Position numbers and translations under genes: made by a program. From Actinomycetota bacterium (lineage in GTDB: Bacteria; Actinomycetota; Thermoleophilia; Miltoncostaeales; Miltoncostaeaceae), in NCBI GenBank assembly GCA_947475125.1, contig CANJMX010000001.1, forward strand, positions 1 through 47,109: 47,109 nt of DNA, in the 5' to 3' direction. This document shows positions 15,665-24,737 of the stretch, piece after piece (within the stretch, counting starts at the first letter, position 1; each line of letters opens with the position of its first letter). The notes beneath the pieces were generated by a model. It ran no database searches. It saw nothing but the letters and a program-made list of their open reading frames with translations, and had not been told where the DNA came from.

Positions 15665-16836
15665 TCGACGACGACAAACGCGACCGCCCCCTTGATGTCG
15701 ACGCCATCATGGCCGAGCTGCAGGCCGTGGTTGACGCCGACAGGCGTGGCGTGGCCGAGGAGCCGGTGTTCGTGGCAGGGGGTGCCGATGACGAGGCCGA
15801 GGGCGTGCACTTCGACATGGCGCTGCTCCATTCGACCCGCCCGGTCGTGGGGCGTGCCGTCACGGGTACCAAGCGTGCTATCGCGCGGTCAATCCACACG
15901 GTGCTCGAGGACTTCGCCAACCAGGTCACCGCCGCGCTGGGCGATCTGCGCGAAACTGCCGACACGGCGGCATCACAGCTTGAGCGCGTCTACCTCGCGC
16001 TCGAGCAGCTCCGCACCCGGGTGGACCACCTCGCACGCCTCGAGGCCCGGCTGGCGGAGATCGACGCCATCGCCACCCGTATCGATGCGATCGACCAACT
16101 GTCCCTTGAGCAGCGCCTCGCGCGCCTCGAGCAGCGCGTGGGCGACGACCGGCCGGTGGCACCCGCGCCACCCGTGGCACCCGTGCCCGTGCGCGTCGGC
16201 GGCATGGCCATCGCCCGGGCCCGCATCGATGACCTCACCGACGAGCGGCTGCCCGCGTACTGGTCGGTGATCGATTCCGGTGGCCCCGTGCTCAATCTCA
16301 CCCCGGGCGGAGCCGATGTGACCGAGTCACTGACGGCGGCGGGCTTCACGGTACGCGCCATCGATGCCGACCCCACCGACGCGGGCATGGCAGATGCCGA
16401 GCTGGTCGCCGACCCCGTCGCCGCGCTCGGCGAATGCGCAGAGGGTTCCCTTGGGGGCATCGTCGCCATCGGTATCGGAGATCACCTGGCCCCCGAAGCT
16501 TGGATGCGCCTCGCACCCCTCGCCGCTCGCGCCCTCCGACCCGGTGGCGGCATCGTGGTTGAGATCATCAACGCCACGACCCCGGCGGGCATGGCGCTGA
16601 GGTCGCGCGACCCGTCGCTCGCGCAGCCCGTCCACCCCGAGACCCTCGCATTCCTTCTGCGCGCCGCCGGATTTGCCGATGCCGAGGTGCGGACCCTCGG
16701 GGCATTCCCCGAGGAAATGCGCGCACCCATCGAGGCCGAGACCGACTGGTTCGGGCGGCGACTCAACGACATGGCCGGTGTCGTGAACAGGCTGGTCGTC
16801 GGCGAACCCATTGCGGTCGTGCTCGCGCGCCGATGA
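15661..16836 (+). CDS. Coiled-coil protein with a degenerate methyltransferase domain
   Basis: 391 residues. Residues 85-160 are a heptad-rich coiled coil (LEQLRTRVDHLARLEARLAE). Residues 190-390 match the SAM-methyltransferase family related to the WbdD N-terminal domain: SLGGIVAI, LRPGGGIVVEIIN and QPVHPETLAFLLRAAGF. Motif I reads VLNLTPGGADV (210-220) where active members have VLDLGCGxGEF, and the later EHL motif is GDHL. SAM binding may therefore be lost or altered. The neighbouring GT4 genes overlap it. A coiled coil plus methyltransferase near a Wzm/Wzt exporter recalls chain-length control in O-antigen systems. This is inference. Confidence 0.78.
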   Translation: MIDDDKRDRPLDVDAIMAELQAVVDADRRGVAEEPVFVAGGADDEAEGVHFDMALLHSTRPVVGRAVTGTKRAIARSIHTVLEDFANQVTAALGDLRETADTAASQLERVYLALEQLRTRVDHLARLEARLAEIDAIATRIDAIDQLSLEQRLARLEQRVGDDRPVAPAPPVAPVPVRVGGMAIARARIDDLTDERLPAYWSVIDSGGPVLNLTPGGADVTESLTAAGFTVRAIDADPTDAGMADAELVADPVAALGECAEGSLGGIVAIGIGDHLAPEAWMRLAPLAARALRPGGGIVVEIINATTPAGMALRSRDPSLAQPVHPETLAFLLRAAGFADAEVRTLGAFPEEMRAPIEAETDWFGRRLNDMAGVVNRLVVGEPIAVVLARR

Positions 16837-17873
16837 GCATCCGGCTTCACCAGTTGCTGGCGGGCGCCGCTCCCGGCGACGCGGTGACCGATCAGGCATT
16901 CCAGTGGCGCAGCGCGCTCGATGACGCCGGCATCAACAGCGACATCTACGCCGAGTACGTCGACTCGCGCCTCTTCGGCAACGTCCTGCCCCTCTACATG
17001 CTGCCCGACGATAACGCGGGCACCCTGCTGCGGTACTCCATATGGAGCCGGGCCAACTGGCTGGCCGCAACGCGCCCCGGGCGACTCGGGATCGTTTACC
17101 ACAACATCACTCCCGCGCGGTTCATGCGGGGCAGCAACCCGGTGGTGGCCGAGTTGTGCTCGCGGGGACGGCGTGAACTCGAGCAGTTCGCCAGCCGACC
17201 CGACGTGGTGGTGGCCGATTCCACATACAACGCCGAGGAGCTGCTGGCGGCCGGGTGGCCGGATCCCGTCATCATCCCACTGCTCCAGCGCCTGCCGATG
17301 CCGCCCCCCGTGCGCGACCCCGTCCCCCCCACCATGCTCTACGTCGGGCGTATCGCCCCGAACAAGCGCATTGAGGACCTCATAATGATTCTCGCCCACG
17401 TGCGTGAACACCACATCCCCGATGCCAGCCTCGACCTCATCGGTAACTGGCTCGAGTTCCCCATCTATCGCGCGGCGCTCGACGAGCTCGCCGGGCGGCT
17501 GGGCGTGACGGATGTCGTCACGTTCCACGGCCACGTGTCGAACGAGGTGCGCGACCGTGCGTACGAGGAAGCCGGGGCCTACGTGTCGATGAGCGAGCAC
17601 GAGGGGTTCTGTAACCCGCCGCTCGAGGCCATGAGCCGTGGGCTGCCGGTCATCGTGCGTGACGCGGGTGCCGTGGGCGAGACCACCGGCAACGCTGCCC
17701 TGCTCGTCCGCGATCGGGACATCCCCCTGGCGGCGGCGGCCGTGGCCCGGACGCTCACCGACGTGCGAGTGCGGCACGGGCTGGCCGTCAACGCCCGACA
17801 CCGGCTCGAGGAGATCACGCCCGAGGCCCTCACGCCGGTGATCCTGCAGACGATCTCCCCCCTTCTCGCATGA
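16833..17873 (+). CDS. GT4-family glycosyltransferase
   Basis: 346 residues, GT-B fold. The N-terminus is short (IRLHQLLAGAAPGDAVTDQA), as in GT4 enzymes of actinobacterial polysaccharide clusters. YHNITPARFM, MLYVGRIAPNKRIEDLI and MSEHEGFCNPPLEAMSRGLP (E-x7-E type) support a donor-binding C-terminal domain. It overlaps the previous gene and the next by 4 nt each, so the three form one unit. Confidence 0.93.
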   Translation: MSIRLHQLLAGAAPGDAVTDQAFQWRSALDDAGINSDIYAEYVDSRLFGNVLPLYMLPDDNAGTLLRYSIWSRANWLAATRPGRLGIVYHNITPARFMRGSNPVVAELCSRGRRELEQFASRPDVVVADSTYNAEELLAAGWPDPVIIPLLQRLPMPPPVRDPVPPTMLYVGRIAPNKRIEDLIMILAHVREHHIPDASLDLIGNWLEFPIYRAALDELAGRLGVTDVVTFHGHVSNEVRDRAYEEAGAYVSMSEHEGFCNPPLEAMSRGLPVIVRDAGAVGETTGNAALLVRDRDIPLAAAAVARTLTDVRVRHGLAVNARHRLEEITPEALTPVILQTISPLLA

Positions 17874-19348
17874 GCGGGCGCTTCAAGCTCGCCGTCGTAG
17901 TGCCGAGGTACGGGAGCGACGTCAACGGCGGCGCGGAGGTACTCGCGCGGCAGTATGCGACGCGTCTGGCCGAGGTGGCCGACGTCACCGTGCTCACCAC
18001 CTGCGCACTCGACTACCGCACTTGGGCAGACCACTACCCACCCGGGCGCACCGTGGCGGACGGCGTCGAGGTGATCAGGTTCTCGGTGCCGGTGCCACGC
18101 GACGAGGCGGCGTTCGACGCCCTGTCGCTTCAGGTGCTGACCGGACCGCCCTCGTCCGACGACGAGGAGGCGGCATGGATGGAGGCGCAGGGGCCGATTT
18201 CGCCCGAGCTCGAACGGCACTTGAGTGAGCACGGCACCAACTACGACGCGGTGCTCTTCATCCCGTATCTCTACGCCACCACCGCCCGCGGGCTGCCCCT
18301 GGTCGCCGACCGCGCGGTGCTGGTGCCCGCCATGCACGACGAGCCGCCGCTCCGGCTTCGCATCTTCGACCGCATCGTCGGTGGCGCCCAGCGTGTGATT
18401 TTCAGCACGCCGGAGGAGCGCGAGCTGGGTCGGCGGCGGTTCGGCGTCGACGACGACCGCGCGCGGATCGTGGGTGCGGGGATCGACATCATCCCCACAC
18501 GGCGCACCGGGGCCACGCCGCGCCGTGCGTCGCGCCCGTATGTGATCGCAGTCGGGCGCATCGATCCCTCAAAGGGGTCAGACCGTCTCATCGCCACCCA
18601 CGCCCGGTACCGCGAGATGCGCCCCGAGGGCCTCGACCTCATGATGGTCGGGCGATCCGTCATGGACATTCCGCAGGCACCGTGGCTCGACTGCGTGGGT
18701 TTCGTGAGCGACGAGGACAAGCAGGCACTCATCTCGGGTGCGGTGGCACTGGTATCGGCCTCGCCCTACGAGAGCCTCTCACTCGTGCTCTTCGAGTCGT
18801 GGGCCGAGGGAACACCAACGCTTGTGGCCACCGCCTCCGACGTGCTGGTGGGTCAGACGCGCCGGGCTGGCGGCGGCCTGTGGTTCCGCGATGCGCACGA
18901 CTACGTCGCTGCGCTCGATTTGCTCACCGCGCGCCCCGCGGTGGCCAATGCACTTGGGGCGAGTGGCCGCCAGGTGGCGCGGGCCCTCACATGGGACGTC
19001 GTGACCGACCGGCTCATCGAGGCGATCCCGGGCATGCCGCGCAGGGTCACCGCCGACGACGTCCCAGATGCCAGGCGCACTGGAGCGGCGGTCACCGCCG
19101 TGCCGGCCACCGCAGCGGCAGGGGCAGTGGCGCACCTCGGTACGGCTCGTGCCACAACGATGCTGATGGGCGTGGGCAGAGGAACACCACAGCCCGGCAT
19201 CGCATGGATCGACCCCGACGACCCGGCACTCGCCGATCGCCTCTCGGTCATTGACGCCGTCATCGACGGCGACCCGGCACTCACCGACCTGGCCCGCGCA
19301 GTCGGTATCCCAGTCATCGACCTCGACGAATGGCGTCAGGCGACCTGA
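17870..19348 (+). CDS. GT4-family glycosyltransferase with a C-terminal extension
   Basis: 492 residues. The GT4 part covers about 1-395: LAVVVPRYGSDVNGGAEVLA, a PAMHDEPP motif shared with the GT4 at 21336, YVIAVGRIDPSKGSDRLI and ASPYESLSLVLFESWAEGTP (E-x7-E). About 95 extra residues follow an Ala/Thr-rich linker and look like a small alpha/beta unit (VIDAVIDGDPALTDLARAVG). This extension is not recognised. The gene ends 13 nt inside the convergent GT2. Confidence 0.92.
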   Translation: MSGRFKLAVVVPRYGSDVNGGAEVLARQYATRLAEVADVTVLTTCALDYRTWADHYPPGRTVADGVEVIRFSVPVPRDEAAFDALSLQVLTGPPSSDDEEAAWMEAQGPISPELERHLSEHGTNYDAVLFIPYLYATTARGLPLVADRAVLVPAMHDEPPLRLRIFDRIVGGAQRVIFSTPEERELGRRRFGVDDDRARIVGAGIDIIPTRRTGATPRRASRPYVIAVGRIDPSKGSDRLIATHARYREMRPEGLDLMMVGRSVMDIPQAPWLDCVGFVSDEDKQALISGAVALVSASPYESLSLVLFESWAEGTPTLVATASDVLVGQTRRAGGGLWFRDAHDYVAALDLLTARPAVANALGASGRQVARALTWDVVTDRLIEAIPGMPRRVTADDVPDARRTGAAVTAVPATAAAGAVAHLGTARATTMLMGVGRGTPQPGIAWIDPDDPALADRLSVIDAVIDGDPALTDLARAVGIPVIDLDEWRQAT

Positions 19349-20748
19349 GGCACCATGCGGGGTCGTCCGTCGTCGGGGCGCACATCGGCGGGCCACCAGC
19401 GATCGGGCGCATGCAGCACGTGATCCCACCGGCTGCGGAAGAGCAGCCAGTCCGCCGCCACCTCGGGAGTGCTTAATCGCCCGCGGCTCTCTGATTCGTG
19501 GTGCACGAGCGGGGCAAACGGCGTGAAGGCCACGCGCATGCCCTCGGCCGCCACGCGCAGGCACAGGTCGACGTCGTTGTAGTTGGTGGCGAGCGGTGCG
19601 CTCATCCCGCCCATGTGTCGCCAGTTCGAACGCCGCATGGCCAGGCAGGCGCCGGTCACCGCGGTGCGATCGCCAGGCACACCCACCGCCCACGACGGAG
19701 CATCTGCAGGAGCAACCCCAACCAGGGCATGCTGCGGCACGCCGTCGTGCACGACGATTCCGCAGTGCTGGATCGTCCCGGAGGGATAGAGCAGCAGCGA
19801 TCCGGCAACACCGGTCGATGGGTCCTCCAACTCGTCAATCAAGGGGTCGACCCACCCGTGATCAAGGGCCTCGACATCATTGTTCAGGAGCACCACGACA
19901 TCACCTCGGGCAGCAGCCACGCCACGGTTAGCGAGCCGGGCGAAGTTGAACGGGATGGGCGCAGCCAGTACCCGGTGCGGCGTGCGCCCCAGGCGAGCGC
20001 GCGCAGCCGGGTCGGTGGTGCCGTTGTCGACGAACACGGCCTCAACCCGTGATGATCCGGCCATGCGAATCGTGCGCTCAGCCATGGCCACCAACTCCGG
20101 GTGGTCGCGGGTGGGCACCACAAGGGTCACCAGCGGGCGTGCACGCGCTGCCGCCCGAACCGGGCGAAAGGCGCCGGCAAGCCCAGGGATTCCCTCGATG
20201 GTCGGGGGGGCTGCTGCCCGTGCAGCAGCGCGAGCCAACACCGCAGCGGCATGATGGCGCGGGCGCGCAGGGCTGCTCGGCGCAGCAGACGAGATCGCGC
20301 CCGCGACCGACGAAACCCCCACCTGGGCATCCGGGCCAAGCGCCATCAGGACGTCGTGAAGCGCGTCGTCGCCAAGTTCCGGATCCAGCCCACCGGCTCG
20401 ATCAACGGCATCGGCCCGCACCACCACGAGACCCCCGGTGCAGGCCCAGTGCCGACCCTGGATCACCGACCACGGCACGGGCTGGTACACGCGGCCATCG
20501 GAGCGACGCGTGGCGGTGAGCACGGCATCGAGGCCACCGGCCAGCAGCCGGTCCACCGCCTGCCCGAGCCCGGTTGGCAGCACCATGCAACCGCTCTCGA
20601 GAACCGCCACCACATCAGCGTCGGTGTCGGACGGGTCACGGGCGACCCGCAGGATGATGCCGGGGGGCGCCGGCAACGCCATCACATCAGCGTCCGCCGA
20701 CCACAGCACCACTGACGTGGGCGGCGCACCCGGAGCCGCTTCGATCAC
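19336..20748 (-). CDS. GT2-family glycosyltransferase with an N-terminal GT-A-like half domain
   Basis: 470 residues. The catalytic GT2 lies at about residues 200-430: LVTLVVPTRDHPEL, AVFVDNGTTDP, VVLLNNDVEALDHG (NND in the DxD position) and TNYNDVDLCLRVAAEG. The first 150 residues look like a shortened, probably inactive GT-A fold (ADVVAVLESGCMVLP, then GGLVVVRADAVDRAGGLDPE). It overlaps the upstream small coiled-coil gene by 4 nt. It is comparable to rhamnan-synthesis GT2 enzymes, but the donor is not known. Confidence 0.9.
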   Translation of the reverse strand: MIEAAPGAPPTSVVLWSADADVMALPAPPGIILRVARDPSDTDADVVAVLESGCMVLPTGLGQAVDRLLAGGLDAVLTATRRSDGRVYQPVPWSVIQGRHWACTGGLVVVRADAVDRAGGLDPELGDDALHDVLMALGPDAQVGVSSVAGAISSAAPSSPARPRHHAAAVLARAAARAAAPPTIEGIPGLAGAFRPVRAAARARPLVTLVVPTRDHPELVAMAERTIRMAGSSRVEAVFVDNGTTDPAARARLGRTPHRVLAAPIPFNFARLANRGVAAARGDVVVLLNNDVEALDHGWVDPLIDELEDPSTGVAGSLLLYPSGTIQHCGIVVHDGVPQHALVGVAPADAPSWAVGVPGDRTAVTGACLAMRRSNWRHMGGMSAPLATNYNDVDLCLRVAAEGMRVAFTPFAPLVHHESESRGRLSTPEVAADWLLFRSRWDHVLHAPDRWWPADVRPDDGRPRMVPQVA

Positions 20749-21335
20749 CCGAGCGCCCGTCGAAGGCGCTTGGGCAAACGCGCGACGAGAGCGGCCTTGG
20801 TGTCGATCATCCGACGCGACAGCACCCAGGCCCGGCTGGCCTCGATGCCAGCCACATGCGCACTCAGATCATCGAGCTGGCGTCGCATCGCCATGCGTTC
20901 CTCGCGATCGAGTCGTGCCGCCTCCCGCTGGTTGCGAAGCTCCTCCTGCCGCACCGCGCCAAGCCAGGTGCGCAGGCCCGCCTCGCGCGCGGTGAGGCGC
21001 TCGCCATCGCAGAACCCCCGAATCCACTCCGGCAATACCTCCGGATCCACCACCTCGATGCCGGGTGACGGCGGCGCGGTGCCGGCGGGGCCGACCATCA
21101 CCACCGGCACGCCCGCCGACGCAGCCGATGCGCAGCGGGCAGGGTCGGACCCCACGAAGAGGGACACCCCCGGTCGATGGATGACCAACTCCATCCATGC
21201 CCCGTTACCCAGTGCCGCCCTGACGATCGCCTCGAGGTCAGCGGGGCCGTCCAGCACCACCGGGCCGGCCGGGTCATGCAGCATGACGCCGGGGTCCAGT
21301 CGTGCACCGAGGAATGACGCGTTACGCTCGCTCAC
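20745..21335 (-). CDS. Unknown protein with C-terminal coiled coil, first gene of a leftward pair
   Basis: 196 residues from a GTG at 21335, which directly abuts the ATG of the divergent GT4. The N-terminal 110 residues look alpha/beta (VVLDGPADLEAIV, GVPVVMVGPAG). Residues about 125-165 form a charged coiled coil, then a basic tail (VARLPKRLRRALG) that could touch membrane. No family is recognised. The coiled-coil/basic tail resembles the end segments of some glycosyltransferase and methyltransferase proteins in such clusters, so it may tether the coupled GT2. Confidence 0.7.
   Translation of the reverse strand: MSERNASFLGARLDPGVMLHDPAGPVVLDGPADLEAIVRAALGNGAWMELVIHRPGVSLFVGSDPARCASAASAGVPVVMVGPAGTAPPSPGIEVVDPEVLPEWIRGFCDGERLTAREAGLRTWLGAVRQEELRNQREAARLDREERMAMRRQLDDLSAHVAGIEASRAWVLSRRMIDTKAALVARLPKRLRRALG
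21323..21328 (+). promoter_or_regulatory. -10 element for the GT4 at 21336, inside the opposite gene
   Basis: TACGCT lies 7 nt before the ATG at 21336, inside the first codons of the leftward gene. Leaderless arrangement, no Shine-Dalgarno sequence. Confidence 0.5.
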
Positions 21336-22499
21336 ATGAGGATCCTAATGGTGACGACGCGCTTCGGCGACCAATTGGTGGGCGGAGCCGAAAACCTCGC
21401 GCGTGCGCTGGGGATGCATGCTGCCGCAGCGGGGATGGACGTGGAGTTCGCCACCACCTGCGCGGCCGACAACGAGCGCTGGAGTAACACGCTGCCAGCG
21501 GGCGAATCGACGGAGGGCGGCCTGACCGTGCGGCGGTTTCGCGTGTCGCCACGCGCCGTGCGGCGGCACGGCGAACTGCACGCCCGCCTGATGCGCGACG
21601 GCACGCTGGGCACGCTCGACGAGGCCGACTTCCTGGGCACCAGCGTGTGGTCGGCCGACATGCAGCGCTTCATCGACGACGAGGGCGGCGGGTACGACGC
21701 CATCATGTTCACGCCGTACCTCTTCGGCACCACGATCTTCGGCGCGCAGTCGTGGCCCGAGCGCACCATCGTCATCCCCTGCCTGCACGATGAGCCCGAC
21801 GCCCATCTGCCGGCCATTCAGGCGGTGCTCCGCAGGGTGTCGGGGCTCATGTTCAACGCCCGCGGCGAGCAACGGCTTGCCGAGCGGCTGCTGGGACCCG
21901 TACGCGGGTCGGTGGTCGGCATGGGATTCGACCCGCCACAGGGCGACCCCGGGCCGGGACTCGGCGACGGCAGCCCGTACTTCGTCTACGCGGGTCGGCT
22001 GGAACAGGGCAAGCGCGTACACATGGCGGCGCAGATGTTCGCCGACTACGCCCGGCGGCGTGACCCCGCACTGCGGCTCATGCTCATCGGCCGAGGGTCA
22101 TGGCGGCCACCAGACGACCTGCGCCCGTTCGTACAGCACGTGGGCTACCTCGATGAGCAGGCGAAGCGCGGCGCACTTGCCGGGGCGCGGGCGCTCATCA
22201 ACCCGTCCGTGCTCGAGAGCTTCTCAATCGTGCTGCTGGAAGCCTGGCTTGAGGGAACGCCCGGGGTCGTGGCCGCAGGATCAGAGGTGATGCGCGACCA
22301 CTGCGAGGACTCAGGTGGCGGAATCGCCTACGCCAACCAGGTGGAATTCGATGCCGCACTCGACCGTGTCATCGGTGATCCCGCAGGGGCGCGGGAGATG
22401 GGTGAGGCCGGCCGCGCCTACGTGGTGGACCAGTACTCGTGGCCGCGGGTGATGGAGCGCTTCGAGGCCGCGGTGGACGTCGTCGCCTCCTCGTCCTGA
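21336..22499 (+). CDS. GT4-family glycosyltransferase
   Basis: 387 residues, GT-B fold. It opens with MRILMVTTRFGDQLVGGAEN, typical for GT4. PCLHDEPDAHLPA is shared with the enzyme at 17870. YFVYAGRLEQGKRVHMA and NPSVLESFSIVLLEAWLEGT (E-x7-E) form the donor site. It is a single-gene unit facing leftward genes on both sides. Its ATG touches the GTG of the divergent gene with no base between. It ends at a hairpin shared with the convergent GT2. Confidence 0.93.
   Translation: MRILMVTTRFGDQLVGGAENLARALGMHAAAAGMDVEFATTCAADNERWSNTLPAGESTEGGLTVRRFRVSPRAVRRHGELHARLMRDGTLGTLDEADFLGTSVWSADMQRFIDDEGGGYDAIMFTPYLFGTTIFGAQSWPERTIVIPCLHDEPDAHLPAIQAVLRRVSGLMFNARGEQRLAERLLGPVRGSVVGMGFDPPQGDPGPGLGDGSPYFVYAGRLEQGKRVHMAAQMFADYARRRDPALRLMLIGRGSWRPPDDLRPFVQHVGYLDEQAKRGALAGARALINPSVLESFSIVLLEAWLEGTPGVVAAGSEVMRDHCEDSGGGIAYANQVEFDAALDRVIGDPAGAREMGEAGRAYVVDQYSWPRVMERFEAAVDVVASSS
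21342..21347 (-). promoter_or_regulatory. -10 element for the 21335 gene, inside the opposite gene
   Basis: TAGGAT on the minus strand, 6 nt before the GTG at 21335. It lies within codons 3-4 of the rightward GT4. Confidence 0.55.
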
Positions 22500-22513
22500 G
22501 CCCTCAGGGGCTC
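22495..22513. terminator. Hairpin between convergent genes
   Basis: GAGCCC (22498-22503), a 4-nt loop, then GGGCTC (22508-22513), overlapping an alternative stem CCTGAG/CTCAGG. It lies across the end of the GT4 and before the end of the convergent GT2. No T-tract, so termination efficiency is uncertain. Confidence 0.4.
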
Positions 22514-22523
22514 CCCGCCTGCC

Positions 22524-23402
22524 TTACGGGTCGAGGGAGCGGATCGCCCGGTGCACTTGGTGTTCCTCCCCCGGAATCGCGGCGATCCGGGTCGGGTGGT
22601 CTTCCCAGAGATAGAAGGATTCGGTTCCCGCGAAGCCGGGGGTCCCACTGCGGCCGAGCACCTTCGCCTCACGCGCCTCCCGGGAATTCAGGAGAAGGTC
22701 AAGGTGGGCGAGCGAGCTGCCGCGCGCGATGCCCCAGGAGCCGGGGCTCGAACTGGCGAGCGTCTGATGGATCTCGCCCACGTACCTCACGCCGTCGACC
22801 CGTCGCGCGAGCCGGGGTTGGAGATCGGGCCAGTGGGGCGGCGCGTCGAGCCAGCCCAGCCCGTCATCAGATCGCACCACCCAGCGTCGTGGCAACCACC
22901 AGCCCGTATGCCGCCGGGTGCGGATCAGGTCCGGAATAGCGCTGATCAGTAACGACGTCGCAACCTCGTCGGCATCGAGGATCAGCACCCAGTCGGCACG
23001 GGATGCGTGAGCCGCCCGCGTCTGCTGGGCTCCGAAGCCATCCGCGGGAAATGGGGCGTGCACCACGCGCGCGCCCAGCGAGCGCGCCACATCGGGCGTG
23101 GAATCCCGCGATCCCCCATCGAGTACGACGAGGTCGTCAATGATCGCGAGGAGATCGGGAGCGAGCGCGATCGGCAGAAGGTGCGCGGCATCCTGCGCCA
23201 TCATTGCCACGCCAAACGAGGGATTCGCTGGATTCGTCCGGGCGAGCGCCCTGTGGCGAGGTACTGCGCTACGAGCGACGCCGTGACCCCAACGCAGGCC
23301 AACGCCGGCGCGAGACGCCCCATTCCGGACTCTCGGGTAGCGGAGCAAGCGCCCGAGCACGCGCGAGTGGAAGATCGCGGCAAGAAGGGCATCAGATGCC
23401 AT
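22524..23402 (-). CDS. GT2-family glycosyltransferase (WaaE/KdtX-like)
   Basis: 292 residues. The GT2 core begins near residue 62 (SFGVAMMAQDAAHLLP), then DDLVVLDGGSRDSTPDVARS and DWVLILDADEVATS (DxD as DAD), followed by RYVGEIHQTL. This is the layout of WaaE-like inner-core transferases. About 60 extra N-terminal residues precede the core, so the true start may be internal. It follows the Wzt gene after a 99 bp gap with no clear promoter. Confidence 0.85.
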   Translation of the reverse strand: MASDALLAAIFHSRVLGRLLRYPRVRNGASRAGVGLRWGHGVARSAVPRHRALARTNPANPSFGVAMMAQDAAHLLPIALAPDLLAIIDDLVVLDGGSRDSTPDVARSLGARVVHAPFPADGFGAQQTRAAHASRADWVLILDADEVATSLLISAIPDLIRTRRHTGWWLPRRWVVRSDDGLGWLDAPPHWPDLQPRLARRVDGVRYVGEIHQTLASSSPGSWGIARGSSLAHLDLLLNSREAREAKVLGRSGTPGFAGTESFYLWEDHPTRIAAIPGEEHQVHRAIRSLDP

Positions 23403-23501
23403 TGGCGGAATCTTTCATCTGGGCCTCATGCACAGCGTGACGTCGGAGACGGTCACAAACACCATGCATCGTCACGTTGTGTTGATCGGCGTCGGGCCAA
23501 C

Positions 23502-24737
23502 TCAGGCGCGAAGCGCTTCACCCGCATCCGGACGGTCGATCCCCGCGACGTCCCAGTCGCCCAGAATCGCCACAGGCCCGAAACCACGGCCTGTTGAGAA
23601 GACGGTGAATTCCACCGCGCGCTCGACCTCGTGAAAACTGAACCCACCGGCATCGGCTTCGAGTTTGACGTCGATGGCGAAGCGGCCCTCCATCAGCGGC
23701 AGCTGCGCCAGCACGAAACGTGCACGGTGGAAGCCGCGCTCCGATGCCCGCTGATCAACGGCCACGCGGTTGTCGGTACCGGCGATCAGGGCACCGTCAA
23801 CCGTACGCACGGTCAACGCCGTCACCGGGCTGACGTCCTCATTGACCTCGTAGACGACCTCAACAATGCAGCGTTCGCCCGACAGCAACCTGCTGGTGGG
23901 GCCATCGTCGCCGGACACGGTGACCGAGACGATACGTGCCGACCGCCAGCCGTGATCCTCTTCCACCACGGCCGCACCGGAGTCGGCGCCCATCGAGGTG
24001 GCCAGCCCCTTGTGGTAGTCGTCGAGCACCTTCACGGGGTCGCCGTCGCTCACCACATTGCCGCCCGAGAGCCAAATCGCCCGGTCGCATACCGTTTGGA
24101 TCGCCCACTGGCTGTGACTGACGAACACGATCGTCACGCCACGTCGCTGGAAGTCCGCGATGCGTGATAGGCACTTGCTCTGGAAGGCCTCGTCACCCAC
24201 GGCGAGCACCTCGTCGAGCAGAAGGATGTCCGGATCGAGCTCCGCGGCCACCGAGAAGCCCAGCCGCATATACATGCCGCTCGAGTAAGTGCGGACCGGG
24301 GCGTCGATGAAGCCCTCAAGTTCGGAAAACGCGATGATGTCGTCCATCCGCGCGCGCACGGACTGACGCGACATCCCATGAATGGAGGCGTTGAGGATGA
24401 CGTTCTCGCGGCCGGTGAAATCGGGGTGGAACCCCGATCCCAGCTCCAGCAGCGAAACCACCTTGCCACCCGTGCGCACCTGCCCGGCGTTCGGCGGCAG
24501 GATGCCGGCGAGCAACTTGAGCATCGTGCTCTTGCCTGCGCCGTTTGCACCGATGACGCCGACGGCATGTCCAGGCTCGATATGGAGATCCACGTCGCGC
24601 AACGCCCACACCTCACGGTGGATGCTGCGGCGTCGTCGCAGGATGGCCTCCTTGAGCGTCTGATTTCGCTCAAGCAGGAGGCGGTACTTCCGCGAGACGC
24701 CTTCGAGGCGGATCTCGCCGGGCCGCAAATCACTCAC
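23502..24737 (-). CDS. wzt: ABC transporter ATPase for polysaccharide export, with C-terminal glycan-binding-type domain
   Basis: 411 residues. ATPase domain: Walker A GANGAGKST (63-71), signature YSSGM (151-155), Walker B ILLLDE (171-176) and switch VSHS (206-209), plus the FHPDFTGRENV element of O-antigen and teichoic acid exporters. Residues about 250-400 form a beta-rich extension (SVTVSGDDGPTSRLLSGERC), as in Wzt proteins that read the chain end or export signal. Its ATG overlaps the Wzm stop. Together they drive ATP-dependent export of a finished lipid-linked polysaccharide. Confidence 0.95.
   Translation of the reverse strand: MSDLRPGEIRLEGVSRKYRLLLERNQTLKEAILRRRRSIHREVWALRDVDLHIEPGHAVGVIGANGAGKSTMLKLLAGILPPNAGQVRTGGKVVSLLELGSGFHPDFTGRENVILNASIHGMSRQSVRARMDDIIAFSELEGFIDAPVRTYSSGMYMRLGFSVAAELDPDILLLDEVLAVGDEAFQSKCLSRIADFQRRGVTIVFVSHSQWAIQTVCDRAIWLSGGNVVSDGDPVKVLDDYHKGLATSMGADSGAAVVEEDHGWRSARIVSVTVSGDDGPTSRLLSGERCIVEVVYEVNEDVSPVTALTVRTVDGALIAGTDNRVAVDQRASERGFHRARFVLAQLPLMEGRFAIDVKLEADAGGFSFHEVERAVEFTVFSTGRGFGPVAILGDWDVAGIDRPDAGEALRA

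Noticed and set aside
16482..17801. 439-residue open frame on the - strand
   Set aside because: Antisense to the GT4 at 16833 and the upstream gene, with no recognisable domain.
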